Source of the DNA: Oceanobacillus sojae
GTDB taxonomy: Bacteria; Bacillota; Bacilli; Bacillales; Amphibacillaceae
NCBI RefSeq assembly: GCF_900162665.1
Contig: NZ_LT727810.1
Coordinates: 84,291 to 148,290, forward strand
Direction: 5' to 3'
Length of the DNA stretch: 64,000 bases
In this document: positions 44,701 to 53,759 of the stretch, one piece after another
How positions within the stretch are numbered: position 1 is the stretch's first letter
Layout of the letters: every line of letters begins with the position of its first letter
Translations under genes and position numbers: made by a program
The notes under the pieces: generated by a model
Seen by the model: the letters and a program-made list of their open reading frames with translations, nothing else
Told to the model about the DNA's origin: nothing
The model's database searches: none

Positions 44701-45171
44701 ATGATTAAATTATTGCGAGTGGATCACCGCCTTTTACATGGGCAAGTTGCATTCTCTTGGACGCAGAGCTTGAGTACAGATTGCATTTTGGTTGCAAATG
44801 ACGATGTACCAGAAAATGAAATCAGAAAAACTACAATTAAATTAGCAAAGCCACAAGGAGTAAAATTAGTCATAAAAAATATTAACGACTCCATTAAAGC
44901 TTTGCAAAGTGGTGTAACTGATAAATATAAGTTATTTATCGTCGTTGAATCTGTAGAAGATGCATATAAGCTATCAAAAGCCTACCCAGAAATTCAAAAA
45001 ATAAATTTAGGCGGTATGAAAGTTCGAGAAGGCACAAGAAATATTTCAAAAGCAGTTAATATCACAAAAGAAGAAGAAGAACTGGTTAAAGAATTGGTGG
45101 ATAGAGGAGTAGAGGTGGAAATTAGACAAGTGCCGTCGGATAAAAAAATTAAAGCGCTAGACGCTTTTTAA
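44701..45171 (+). CDS. Mannose-family PTS EIIB (gfrB-like)
   Basis: A 156-aa EIIB with phospho-His13 in RVDHRLLHGQVAFSW, plus CILVANDDVPENEIRKTTIKLAKP and INLGGMKVREGTRNISKAV. It follows EIIA by 17 bases with AAGGAGG. Confidence 0.92.
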   Translation: MIKLLRVDHRLLHGQVAFSWTQSLSTDCILVANDDVPENEIRKTTIKLAKPQGVKLVIKNINDSIKALQSGVTDKYKLFIVVESVEDAYKLSKAYPEIQKINLGGMKVREGTRNISKAVNITKEEEELVKELVDRGVEVEIRQVPSDKKIKALDAF

Positions 45172-45188
45172 AGAGAGGATGAAATTAA

Positions 45189-45977
45189 GTGATTTTACAA
45201 GCAGTCCTTCTTGGGGTTATAGCATTTATCGCTCAATCCGAATATGCACTAGGAACTTCTTTGTTATCTCGCCCAATTGTAACAGGGTTATTTACTGGAA
45301 TTGCATTAGGAGATATTAAAACAGGTATCATAATGGGGGCCACTTTAGAGCTGGCTTTTATAGGTTCGTTTTCAGTTGGAGCATCTATTCCACCTGATGT
45401 CGTAACTGGAGGAATACTAGGGACAGCATTTGCTATTACTGCAGGCGCAGGAACTGAAACAGCGCTATTACTAGGGTTGCCAATTGCTACATTGACTTTG
45501 ATTTTAAAAAATATCTATTTAGGATTGGTAATCCCTACAATGAATCATAAAGCAGATAATTATGCAGAGATGGGAAATTACAAAGGAGTAGAACGAATGC
45601 ATTTAATTGCAGGCTTCGGACTTTCCCTCATGTTGGCGTTAATCGTATCTATTTCTTATTCTATTGGAAATAATGCTGTACAGTCGTTTTTGAATGTGAT
45701 ACCAGAATTTGTTCAAACCGGTCTAACTGTTGCTACAGGAATTATTCCTGCTTTAGGATTCGCTATGTTAGCGAGATTATTAATTAATAAAAGTGTCGCT
45801 CCTTATTTCTTTTTAGGGTTTATTATTGTAGCTTACTTAAATATTCCTATTACCGGAATTGCTATATTTGGAGCTATTTTAGCAGTAATTATTGTTAATA
45901 TCATGAATTTCACAAAAAAGAATGAGCAATCTGCTCAGACAACAGATGGGGAGGTCCTTGATGATGAAGACTTCTGA
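45189..45977 (+). CDS. Mannose-family PTS EIIC (gfrC-like)
   Basis: A 262-aa membrane protein with SRPIVTGLFTGIALGDIKTGIIMGATLELAFIG and SIPPDVVTGGILGTAFA, the EIIC-Man signatures. It starts at GTG 45189. The last 17 bases overlap the EIID gene, in contrast to the fused version at 19.5-21.1 kb. Confidence 0.92.
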   Translation: MILQAVLLGVIAFIAQSEYALGTSLLSRPIVTGLFTGIALGDIKTGIIMGATLELAFIGSFSVGASIPPDVVTGGILGTAFAITAGAGTETALLLGLPIATLTLILKNIYLGLVIPTMNHKADNYAEMGNYKGVERMHLIAGFGLSLMLALIVSISYSIGNNAVQSFLNVIPEFVQTGLTVATGIIPALGFAMLARLLINKSVAPYFFLGFIIVAYLNIPITGIAIFGAILAVIIVNIMNFTKKNEQSAQTTDGEVLDDEDF

Positions 45978-46788
45978 TCCAAAAGAAAAATCACTAATAA
46001 CAAAAAAAGACTTAAACAAAGTTTTTTGGCGTTCTTTTCAGATGGAGTTTTCTTGGCATTATGAACGTCAAATGAATATGGCCTATGTTTATGCAATGAT
46101 TCCAATCCTGAGGAAACTTTATCAGACAAAAGAGGAAATGGCTTCCGCTTTAAAACGGCATTTAGAATTTTTCAATACAACGCCTCATATTGTAACGCTG
46201 ATTTTAGGAATTAACGCAGCTATGGAAGAGGAAAACCGTTTAGATAAGAAATTCGACGAAAAAGCGATTGATAGTATAAAAACTTCATTAATGGGACCGC
46301 TGGCTGGAATAGGGGATTCGTTCTTTTGGGGAACATTACGATTGATCGCAACTGGTGTAGGAACCTCGCTTGCATTACAAGGAAATATATTAGGTCCAAT
46401 TTTGTTCATATTAATTTTTAACATTCCACATGTTGCATTACGTTATTTATTTACAGGTTGGGGATATAAACTAGGTACTGGTTTTTTGAAGAAAATCCAA
46501 AGTAACGGTATGATGGACAGCTTGACTTTAGGAGCATCAATTATTGGATTAGTAGTTGTTGGAGCAATGACTGCTTCGATGATAGATATTACTATTCCGC
46601 TTTCCATAGGTAGTGGGGAAGAGGCAGTTACGATTCAAAGCATTTTGGATGATATTATGCCTCAGTTATTACCATTAGCTGCTTTTGGTATCGTTTTCTA
46701 TTTATTAAAGAAAGAGGTGAAACCTTTATCAATTATTGGAGGAATGGCTGTAGTTGGTATCTTGGGCGCTTGGATTGGGATATTTTAA
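45961..46788 (+). CDS. Mannose-family PTS EIID (gfrD-like)
   Basis: A 275-aa EIID: KKDLNKVFWRSFQMEFSWHYERQMNMAYVYAMIPILRKLY, then MGPLAGIGDSFFWGTLRLIATG. GGGGAGG (45948-45954) precedes two tandem ATG codons at 45961 and 45964; either can serve. A longer frame from 45922 lies within EIIC and has no ribosome site. Confidence 0.92.
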   Translation: MMKTSDPKEKSLITKKDLNKVFWRSFQMEFSWHYERQMNMAYVYAMIPILRKLYQTKEEMASALKRHLEFFNTTPHIVTLILGINAAMEEENRLDKKFDEKAIDSIKTSLMGPLAGIGDSFFWGTLRLIATGVGTSLALQGNILGPILFILIFNIPHVALRYLFTGWGYKLGTGFLKKIQSNGMMDSLTLGASIIGLVVVGAMTASMIDITIPLSIGSGEEAVTIQSILDDIMPQLLPLAAFGIVFYLLKKEVKPLSIIGGMAVVGILGAWIGIF

Positions 46789-46800
46789 GGAGGAATTGAA

Positions 46801-47850
46801 ATGGTAAGTATGCTTGACTATATTTATGAAGAACAAGTAACTTTGGAAAAAATAATAAAAGAATTTGACTTTAATTTGCCGGAGTTAAAAGATGTTACAC
46901 ATTGTCTTATTCTAGCAACTGGATCTTCTTATAACGCATCCCTTGCAGCAAAATACTATATGGAGTCTACAGGAAATGTGTATATAGATATACAAGAACC
47001 ATTTGATTTCTTGCATTACGGCAAAGTCGACCCTAAATTTGATTTAGTTATTGCTGTTTCGCAGAGCGGGAAAAGTACATCAACGATTCATGCTATTGAA
47101 AAGATAACGCAGTCTCAAAAAATAAAGACGATTACTTTGACTAGTGATAGTGAAAGTCCAATTACTAAGGTTGCGGATCGTACGTTTAATCTGAATATGG
47201 GAATTGAAAAAGTTGGTTTTGTAACAAAAGGTTATTCAGCCACTGTCCTAAATTTGATGTTACTGTCCCTAACCATCGCTTCACAATCTCATCGAATGGA
47301 TGAAAAGGTTCTGGAAAAAGAGAAAGAAAATCTTTATAAAGCTGTTTACAGTATTAATAAAATTATAGATAAAACAGCAAAATTCTTTGAAAATAAAAAA
47401 GCCGAATTAAAGGAAAGCAATCGATTTCTTGCGATTGGTTATGGTCCAAATTGGGGAACAGCAAAAGAATTTGAAACTAAATTTACTGAAACAGTTCGAA
47501 AACCATCTCAAGGATTTGAATTAGAGGCCTATATGCATGGTCCTTATTTAGAGGCAAATGAAACGCACAGTATATTTTTTGTAGAAACAGATAGTGCTAT
47601 TTTATCTCGCTCAAAAGCGCTAAGAGGCTATATGGAGAGTCATGTGAAACGATGTTATGTCATTTCTACCCAAAGTGCAGGGGGAGAAGATGAGCTGGCT
47701 TTAGATTTAGATGTAAGTGAGAAGATTAGTCCATTGCTATTAGTAATCCCTTTCCAATATTTTGCCTATCAAATAGCGACGATACAAGGGATTGATTTAG
47801 GGCAAAGAATATTTGATGATTTTGATCAAGTACTTCAAAGTAAAATTTAA
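46801..47850 (+). CDS. SIS-domain sugar-amine deglycase (GfrE-like)
   Basis: A 349-aa protein with two SIS domains: LILATGSSYNASLAAKYYMES and AVSQSGKSTSTIHAIEKI in the first, FLAIGYGPNWGTAKEFETKFTET and ELEAYMHGPYLEAN in the second. It belongs to the GlmS-isomerase-like/deglycase group. In Salmonella the gfr operon encodes such an enzyme (GfrE, glucoselysine-6-P deglycase) in exactly this position. A role in splitting an imported and phosphorylated glycated amino acid is inferred from this order. Confidence 0.82.
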   Translation: MVSMLDYIYEEQVTLEKIIKEFDFNLPELKDVTHCLILATGSSYNASLAAKYYMESTGNVYIDIQEPFDFLHYGKVDPKFDLVIAVSQSGKSTSTIHAIEKITQSQKIKTITLTSDSESPITKVADRTFNLNMGIEKVGFVTKGYSATVLNLMLLSLTIASQSHRMDEKVLEKEKENLYKAVYSINKIIDKTAKFFENKKAELKESNRFLAIGYGPNWGTAKEFETKFTETVRKPSQGFELEAYMHGPYLEANETHSIFFVETDSAILSRSKALRGYMESHVKRCYVISTQSAGGEDELALDLDVSEKISPLLLVIPFQYFAYQIATIQGIDLGQRIFDDFDQVLQSKI

Positions 47851-47866
47851 GAAAAGAGGGATAGTT

Positions 47867-48862
47867 ATGTTGAAATTTGATGAACAAAAACAAATTGAAA
47901 GCGTTAGCGGAGCTATTGCATTAAAAAATGAGATAGAACATATCATAGATGAGGTTTACGATAGAGGTTTTGATAATATTTATTATTTGGGCATTGGGGG
48001 CACGTATGCTTCCAGTATGCAAGCTGTGACTTATATTAACGGAAAAAGCAGCTTGCCCGTGTTTGTCCAGCATGCTGCAGAATATTATACAACTGGAAAC
48101 AAAAGACTGACAGAGAAATCTATAGTGATATTGTCTTCCGTAACGGGATCAACGCAAGAAGTGGTGAAAGCAATCAAAATGATAAAAGAGCTAGGTTCAA
48201 CGATTATTGCGTTTGTAGATGAACCGAATACTCCCTTAGCAGAAATGGGAGATTACGTTATCTCTTATCCGGGAAATGAGCAGTTAAAATTTTTTATGGC
48301 TGCCGACCGCTTCATGTATCGTAATGGTGAATTTCCAGATTATGAAGCTTATTATAAAGAATTAGAAGAGCATTTGGCTGTTGCTTTAGTAGAGGTAGAA
48401 AAGTCTGCTGATAATTTTGGATTTGAATTTGCTGAAAAACATCGTCATGATGAGATGCACTATTTCATCGGTGCAGGTAATCAATGGGGAGCAGTATATT
48501 CCTATGCAATGTGTTATTGGGAAGAACAAAGCTGGTTACGTTCTAAATCTATTCACGCTGCTGAGTTTTTACATGGTACATTAGAAATTGTAGAAGAAAA
48601 TACGCCAGTAACTTTATTTATTGGTGAAGATGAGCAGCGTGAATTAGCAGAGAGAGTAGGTAATCTATTACCACGAATTTGTGGGAATTATACAATCATA
48701 GACTCAAAAGAATATGAATTACAAGGTATCAGCGATAAATATCGCGGAAGGTTATCATATTTCGTTATGCATGCGGTAACGCAAAGAATAGATGCTCATG
48801 TTGAAAAGCTAAATCGACATCCCTTAGAAATACGCCGTTATTATCGTCAGTTCGATTATTAG
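47867..48862 (+). CDS. SIS-domain fructosamine-6-phosphate deglycase (FrlB/GfrF-like)
   Basis: A 331-aa two-SIS protein: YYLGIGGTYASSMQAVTYI, LSSVTGSTQEVVKAIKMIKELG, YFIGAGNQWGAVYSYAMCYWEEQSW, and IHAAEFLHGTLEIV with the catalytic-type Glu/His region of FrlB. It probably splits fructoselysine-6-P-like compounds into glucose-6-P and an amine. ATG 47867 has AGAGGG upstream; the in-frame start at 47813 lies inside the previous gene. Last gene of the operon. Confidence 0.85.
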   Translation: MLKFDEQKQIESVSGAIALKNEIEHIIDEVYDRGFDNIYYLGIGGTYASSMQAVTYINGKSSLPVFVQHAAEYYTTGNKRLTEKSIVILSSVTGSTQEVVKAIKMIKELGSTIIAFVDEPNTPLAEMGDYVISYPGNEQLKFFMAADRFMYRNGEFPDYEAYYKELEEHLAVALVEVEKSADNFGFEFAEKHRHDEMHYFIGAGNQWGAVYSYAMCYWEEQSWLRSKSIHAAEFLHGTLEIVEENTPVTLFIGEDEQRELAERVGNLLPRICGNYTIIDSKEYELQGISDKYRGRLSYFVMHAVTQRIDAHVEKLNRHPLEIRRYYRQFDY

Positions 48863-48880
48863 TGTTAAAAAATTATAATT

Positions 48881-48923
48881 AAAAGCATATAATTGGATAA
48901 TTTCTATCTGATTATATGCTTTT
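48881..48923 (+). terminator. Terminator of the gfr-like operon
   Basis: A 13-bp perfect stem (AAAAGCATATAAT at 48881-48893 with 48911-48923), T-run at the end. A near copy recurs at 60717-60761. The remaining gap up to 49190 holds no gene. Confidence 0.9.
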
Positions 48924-49102
48924 TGTTAAATGAAAAAATTAATGCACTAGCTATGCTGGGAAATAGAGTAAGCATTAGTGATACACCGAACATAAAACTC
49001 TCGCATCTTTCTTGCTTGACCCTACAATTCTCCTGCACAACCCTATAAGGGCTGTCCTTTACAAATGAAACCTAAAGGGAAACTGAATTAAGATTTATCT
49101 TC

Positions 49103-49134
49103 ATGGCAGTGAATCAAAGAAGATACACTGCCAT
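49103..49134 (-). terminator. Hairpin after the dehydrogenase cluster
   Basis: A 9-bp stem, ATGGCAGTG (49103-49111) with CACTGCCAT (49126-49134), lies 57 bases after the stop of the minus-strand dehydrogenase gene. It lacks a T-run. Confidence 0.4.
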
Positions 49135-49190
49135 CATCTGTCTCTTTACTTTGACTAGTTACCTCTCACCCTAAAGATAATATCCATTTA

Positions 49191-50186
49191 CTATTCAATA
49201 TCAATCCTTTCCCCTTGTGTATCAGAAAGATAAGCCGCCTCATTAAGCAAGGTTAACGAAATAATGTCTTCCTTGGTAATAGAAGGAGCCACATCATTTT
49301 CAATTAAGTGAACCCACTGCTCCATCGCTGTAGGTAAACTTTTCGGTAATTCTTCCGGTTCGAACCATTCATTTTTATTTAACTGCGTACTCCTGATTCG
49401 TACATTGGAATCTTCAATCAATAAACATCCCTCTGTCCCGTATAATTCTAATTGAAAAGGACTTCCATAAGAGGTGAATCCTGTTTCTATTACACCGATT
49501 GCACCGCTTTTGTATTGTGTAACAACAACGGCATTATCCTCTACGTTGTGTTTTGGTGATGGGTGCAGACTGGAATAAACGCTTGCCAAAGGGCCTGCCA
49601 AACGGTTTGTCAGGTAGATAGGATGAGCGCCTAAGTCAATCAAAGCACCGCCTCCGCAATCATCTTTATCATAAAAATGACTTGGAAGCCAACCATTAGG
49701 GTGTGTTTCTGTTGAAACAGATCCATTATGAGCTAATCTGCAGCGGATGCTGGTCAGATTTCCTAACCAGCCTTTTTTGAATGCTTCTTCTGCATAAAGG
49801 AAATAAGGCTCTGTAAGTCTTGGTAGGGATACCATGAGTTTTACATTTTCTTTTTCAACTGTTTTATATATTTTTTCACAATCTTCCGTGGTGAATGCCA
49901 ATACTTTTTCTGTGAAAATATGTTTTTTATGTGCAGCCGCCTTCTGAATAATTTCTGTATGCCATTTCGTTGGTGTATTGATAATCACGGCATCAATATG
50001 AGCATCATTTAAAACGGTATCCAGATTTTCTTCGAATGGAATTTTCCATTTATCAGCCCATTCTTTCCCGCGACGGGTGTCCTCATCCCAAATACAAGCG
50101 AGGGAGAGCTGTTTGTTTTCTTGAACCTGCCGTGCATAATCCTCTGCGTGAACATGCCATTTACTAAGTAAAGCAACGTTAATCAT
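49191..50186 (-). CDS. Gfo/Idh/MocA-family oxidoreductase
   Basis: A 331-aa two-domain dehydrogenase: N-terminal Rossmann region (about 1-120, with AVIINTPTKWHTEIIQKAAAHKKHIFTEKVLAF containing the EK motif) and a C-terminal alpha/beta substrate domain (GGGALIDLGAHPIYL). The glycine loop at the very start is weak (VALLSKWHVHAEDY in place of GxGxxG), as in some divergent members. It follows two other members of the same family. Confidence 0.85.
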   Translation of the reverse strand: MINVALLSKWHVHAEDYARQVQENKQLSLACIWDEDTRRGKEWADKWKIPFEENLDTVLNDAHIDAVIINTPTKWHTEIIQKAAAHKKHIFTEKVLAFTTEDCEKIYKTVEKENVKLMVSLPRLTEPYFLYAEEAFKKGWLGNLTSIRCRLAHNGSVSTETHPNGWLPSHFYDKDDCGGGALIDLGAHPIYLTNRLAGPLASVYSSLHPSPKHNVEDNAVVVTQYKSGAIGVIETGFTSYGSPFQLELYGTEGCLLIEDSNVRIRSTQLNKNEWFEPEELPKSLPTAMEQWVHLIENDVAPSITKEDIISLTLLNEAAYLSDTQGERIDIE

Positions 50187-50212
50187 ATTTGTTTTCCTCC
50201 TCCTTAAAAAAC

Positions 50213-51349
50213 TTAGTCAGCGTAATCCGATAGTTTGACCCATTTCTTTAAACGATGGGATTCTTCTACGGCATGCATAACAAGCTGATTAAGATAACCA
50301 TCCTTAAAATTTGGGGCTTCCAGTGTTTTATTTTTAATCGAATCCATCATTGTTTTTATGAGATTGATAAAGGTGTGTTCGTATCCGAGAATGTGACCTG
50401 GAGGCCAGTAATTTTCTCCATAGGGATAAGCTTCTCCAGTACAGTTGATGATACGGAATCCTTGAAGCTCTGCGCTATCATTCTCCAGGTAAACATGCAA
50501 ATGATTCATATTTTCAAGATCCCATCGAATAGATCCTTTTTCTCCGTTTATTTCAATTCTGTTTCCGTTTCGATTTCCCGTGGCGAAGCGGGATGCCTCA
50601 AAAACTCCTAAGGCACCATTTTCAAATTTCGTTGTAAAAATTGAAGCGTCGTCCACAGTAACAAGTTCCTTTTCCTCTGTGTTTTCCGGTGCGCTTGGTC
50701 TTTCTTTGATGAAAGTTTCTAGTAACCCGGAAACTTCAGAAATTTCGCCGACCAGGAACCTGGCTAAATCAATGATATGGCTGCCGATGTCCCCTAAAGC
50801 TCCAGATCCTGTTGTTTCTTTTCGGAGTCTCCAGGTAACTGGCGCAGATGGGTCAATCAACCAGTCTTGCAGGTATACTGCGCGTATGTGATAAATTTTT
50901 CCCAGCTGTCCTTCTTCTATCATCTTTTTCGCAAGTTGTATTGCTGGAGCAAATCGATAATTGTGACAGACCATGTGCATGACACCAGCCTTTTCAACTG
51001 CTTCAACCATCCTTTTGGCGTCCTCTAATGTTGTAGCTAATGGTTTTTCACAGATGACATGTTTCCCGGCTTCAGCAGCTGCAATTGCTATTTCAGCGTG
51101 GGTATGATTTGGTGACACAATATCGATTAAATCAATATCTTCCCGTTGAATCAATTTTTTCCATTCTGTTTCAGAAGAAGACCAGCCCATTTCAGAAGCG
51201 GCCTGGCTGACATTTTGCAAATTTCTTCCGCAAAGTGTTTGCAGAACAGGACGTTTCGCACTTTTAAAGTAAAAAGGAAGATTGCGATAAGCGATACTAT
51301 GTGCTCTTCCCATAAACTGATAACCTATCATTCCAACTCGGACACACAT
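50213..51349 (-). CDS. Gfo/Idh/MocA-family oxidoreductase
   Basis: A 378-aa NAD(P)-dependent sugar or cyclitol dehydrogenase: RVGMIGYQFMGRAHSIAYR, IDIVSPNHTHAEIAIAAAEAGKHVICEKPLA (the EKP lysine), and GDIGSHIIDLARFLVGEI with the catalytic-type Asp-x3-His. Start ATG 51349 has GAGGTGAAAT before it; a longer frame to 51478 runs into the upstream gene and is rejected. It lies between two paralogs. Confidence 0.92.
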   Translation of the reverse strand: MCVRVGMIGYQFMGRAHSIAYRNLPFYFKSAKRPVLQTLCGRNLQNVSQAASEMGWSSSETEWKKLIQREDIDLIDIVSPNHTHAEIAIAAAEAGKHVICEKPLATTLEDAKRMVEAVEKAGVMHMVCHNYRFAPAIQLAKKMIEEGQLGKIYHIRAVYLQDWLIDPSAPVTWRLRKETTGSGALGDIGSHIIDLARFLVGEISEVSGLLETFIKERPSAPENTEEKELVTVDDASIFTTKFENGALGVFEASRFATGNRNGNRIEINGEKGSIRWDLENMNHLHVYLENDSAELQGFRIINCTGEAYPYGENYWPPGHILGYEHTFINLIKTMMDSIKNKTLEAPNFKDGYLNQLVMHAVEESHRLKKWVKLSDYAD

Positions 51350-51398
51350 GTATTTCACCTCTTCTTTGAAATAATGAAAAAACGATATTATTAGATAA

Positions 51399-52502
51399 TT
51401 ATAACTTGGCAGGACGTAAATCAGGAATTGAAATGGATACTTCTTTTCCGGCTTCGGCAGATCGTAATATTCCGTCAATAATCGCTTGATTGATTAAAAT
51501 TTGTTCTGCTGGAATCGGAGCGATGTTCTTTCCTTCTTGAATGGCTTTGACGAATGCCCTTACTTTTTCATAAAAGATATTTAGACTGTGTTTTTTAACA
51601 GGAATTGATGTGTCAACATGCTGTCCATTTATATCGTGAAAGAGGTCAATGGAACCGATTCCCCCGTCCCATACACCGCTCCAAGGTCCTTGACCCGCCG
51701 GTGTCAGTTTCAATCCGGCATTGGTACCTAAGAACAGAGTTGGTCCTAATGTATCCATATGCATTGCCCAGGAAACTTTAAAATTAATGACTTTTCCACC
51801 CTCTAAACGAATGAGGGCAATTCCGAAGTCTTCCACCTCAAAATTCGCAGCATCAGGATGATAGTCCGGATTCGTACCAAACAAATTTGATGTGTAAGCG
51901 GAGACAGAGATTGGTTTTGGATAGCCTAATGTATTTAATGCTAAGTCCAGCGAATAACAGCCAATATCTGCCATCGCGCCGGCACCGGCTAATGCCTTTT
52001 TAATAAAAGTCCCTTGCGGCATTCCGCGGCGCCGGCCCCCGCCGGTTTGAACGTAGTAGACATTTCCTAACTCCCCGGAGCTTACAATTTCTTTTACCAA
52101 TTGCATATTCGGGTCATATCTTGGCTGGAAACCGACTGTCAGCATTTTATCCATTTTCAATGATGTCTGAACCATATCTATCCCCTGTTCCAGTGTAATA
52201 GACAAAGGTTTTTCTACAAGTACATGTTTTCCTGCGAGCAGAGAATCAACACTTGTTTTATGGTGAGCGATATTCGGTGTGCAAACGCTTACTCCATCGA
52301 GGTCTAATTGTAATAATTCTTGAGGATCTTCAAAGGGTACCGCATTTTTTAATTCAAGTCTTTGGATAAATTTCGCTGCTTTCCCCGGAACTAAATCGGC
52401 TACAGCCACTATTTCCACATCACTCATTTTTTTATAGCATTGAGCGTGTGCATTGGCAATCCCGCCGCTGCCGATTATTCCAATTTTAACAGTTTGTGTC
52501 AT
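51399..52502 (-). CDS. Gfo/Idh/MocA-family oxidoreductase
   Basis: A 367-aa dehydrogenase with the classical glycine loop IGIIGSGGIANAHAQCY, VSVCTPNIAHHKTSVDSLLAGKHVLVEKPLSI and MADIGCYSLDLALNTLG, where Cys/Tyr replace the usual His in the GxHxxD block. First gene of the minus-strand trio and divergent from the Opp-type importer, so both units probably serve one sugar-like compound. Confidence 0.92.
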   Translation of the reverse strand: MTQTVKIGIIGSGGIANAHAQCYKKMSDVEIVAVADLVPGKAAKFIQRLELKNAVPFEDPQELLQLDLDGVSVCTPNIAHHKTSVDSLLAGKHVLVEKPLSITLEQGIDMVQTSLKMDKMLTVGFQPRYDPNMQLVKEIVSSGELGNVYYVQTGGGRRRGMPQGTFIKKALAGAGAMADIGCYSLDLALNTLGYPKPISVSAYTSNLFGTNPDYHPDAANFEVEDFGIALIRLEGGKVINFKVSWAMHMDTLGPTLFLGTNAGLKLTPAGQGPWSGVWDGGIGSIDLFHDINGQHVDTSIPVKKHSLNIFYEKVRAFVKAIQEGKNIAPIPAEQILINQAIIDGILRSAEAGKEVSISIPDLRPAKL

Positions 52503-52554
52503 AACTATTCCACCTTCACAAAAAATTTAATCTATTATTAAATATACTAAATAT

Positions 52555-52659
52555 ACATACTTAGTATGTCAACATTTATATTTTTGAAAATTTAAAATAT
52601 GTAATTTGGAATTACATAAAAAATAAATATTGACAATCGTTGAAATAACTCACTATAAT
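52555..52659 (+). promoter_or_regulatory. Divergent control region: two palindromes and a sigma-A promoter
   Basis: TTGACA (52630-52635), 18-base spacer and TATAAT (52654-52659) drive the importer genes. Upstream lie two perfect dyads: ACATACTTAGTATGT (52555-52569) and TATGTAATT-TGG-AATTACATA (52598-52618). One may act on each side of the divergent pair. The GntR-LacI protein encoded at 58.9 kb is a candidate ligand, but its own operator has a different sequence. Confidence 0.65.
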
Positions 52660-52718
52660 GATGATAATTAGAATTTATTAAAAAATCTAAAAAATATAAA
52701 AGGAGATTAAAATTTGAT

Positions 52719-53759
52719 ATGTCAAATGATGATATATTATTACAAGTTGAAGATTTGACCACTTCCTTCCGGATAGATGAACAATTTTATCCGGCGAATG
52801 ACCATATTAATTTGGATGTATATGAGAATGAAATAGTGGCAATTGTCGGCGAATCAGGATGCGGAAAGTCTGCTTTTGGACATTCCATTATGGGTATGCA
52901 TCATCAAGAACAAACGAAAATCAGTGGAAAGATTCATTTTAAAGGGGTGGATCTATTATCTTATTCCAACACTCAATTGAATAAAGTTCGCGGCAAAGAA
53001 ATTAGTATGATTTTTCAGGACCCTCTAACTGCATTAAACCCTTTAATGATTGTGGGAAAACAAATTGAAGAGGGGATGAAATATCACACGAAATTATCTA
53101 AAAACAAACGAAAACAAAAAGCGATAGAAATTCTTAATGAGGTGAAAATTCCGCAGCCGGAAAGAGTATATTCACAATATCCCCATGAATTATCCGGCGG
53201 AATGCGGCAGCGGATTGTTATTGCGATTGCAATTGCCTGTGAGCCCTCTCTGATTATTGCTGATGAGCCTACGACTGCGTTGGACGTTACTATTCAAGCT
53301 CGAATTATCGATTTATTAAAAGAATTAAAAAGGCGAATGAAGACAAGCATTATTTTGATTACACATGATTTAGGTGTTGTGTCAGAAATGGCTGATCGCA
53401 TAGCTGTGATGTATGCTGGAGAATTTGTAGAAATAGGAGAGGTGAAGCGTTTCCTGAAAAATCCGCTGCATCCTTATTCCAAATCATTGTTGTACTCACT
53501 TCCTTCCAAAAACAATCAGGGTGAAAAATTACACGTTATTAAAGGCGTGGTTCCATCTTTGAACCATCTTCAAAGGCAGGGCTGCCGCTTTAAGCCTCGA
53601 ATGAACGGCACAGATGATTCTATTCACGAAGAAACACCAACGTTAAGAGAAGTTGAAAAAGGTCATTGGGTCCGGTGCACATGCTATAAACATTTTCACA
53701 TTGAGAATTCTCATCAAGTGGTGGAGGAGGAGAAGGATGACGTTTTTCAAGGTCAATAA
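52719..53759 (+). CDS. Opp/Dpp-type ABC transporter ATP-binding protein (OppD-like)
   Basis: A 346-aa ATPase: GESGCGKS (Walker A), IFQDPLTALNPL, LSGGMRQR, LIIADEPTTALD, LITHDLG. In the C-terminal extension the usual four-cysteine cluster of OppD is reduced (GCRFKPRMNG and VRCTCYKH). First gene of a five-gene importer; the last 23 bases overlap the second ATPase gene. Confidence 0.92.
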   Translation: MSNDDILLQVEDLTTSFRIDEQFYPANDHINLDVYENEIVAIVGESGCGKSAFGHSIMGMHHQEQTKISGKIHFKGVDLLSYSNTQLNKVRGKEISMIFQDPLTALNPLMIVGKQIEEGMKYHTKLSKNKRKQKAIEILNEVKIPQPERVYSQYPHELSGGMRQRIVIAIAIACEPSLIIADEPTTALDVTIQARIIDLLKELKRRMKTSIILITHDLGVVSEMADRIAVMYAGEFVEIGEVKRFLKNPLHPYSKSLLYSLPSKNNQGEKLHVIKGVVPSLNHLQRQGCRFKPRMNGTDDSIHEETPTLREVEKGHWVRCTCYKHFHIENSHQVVEEEKDDVFQGQ

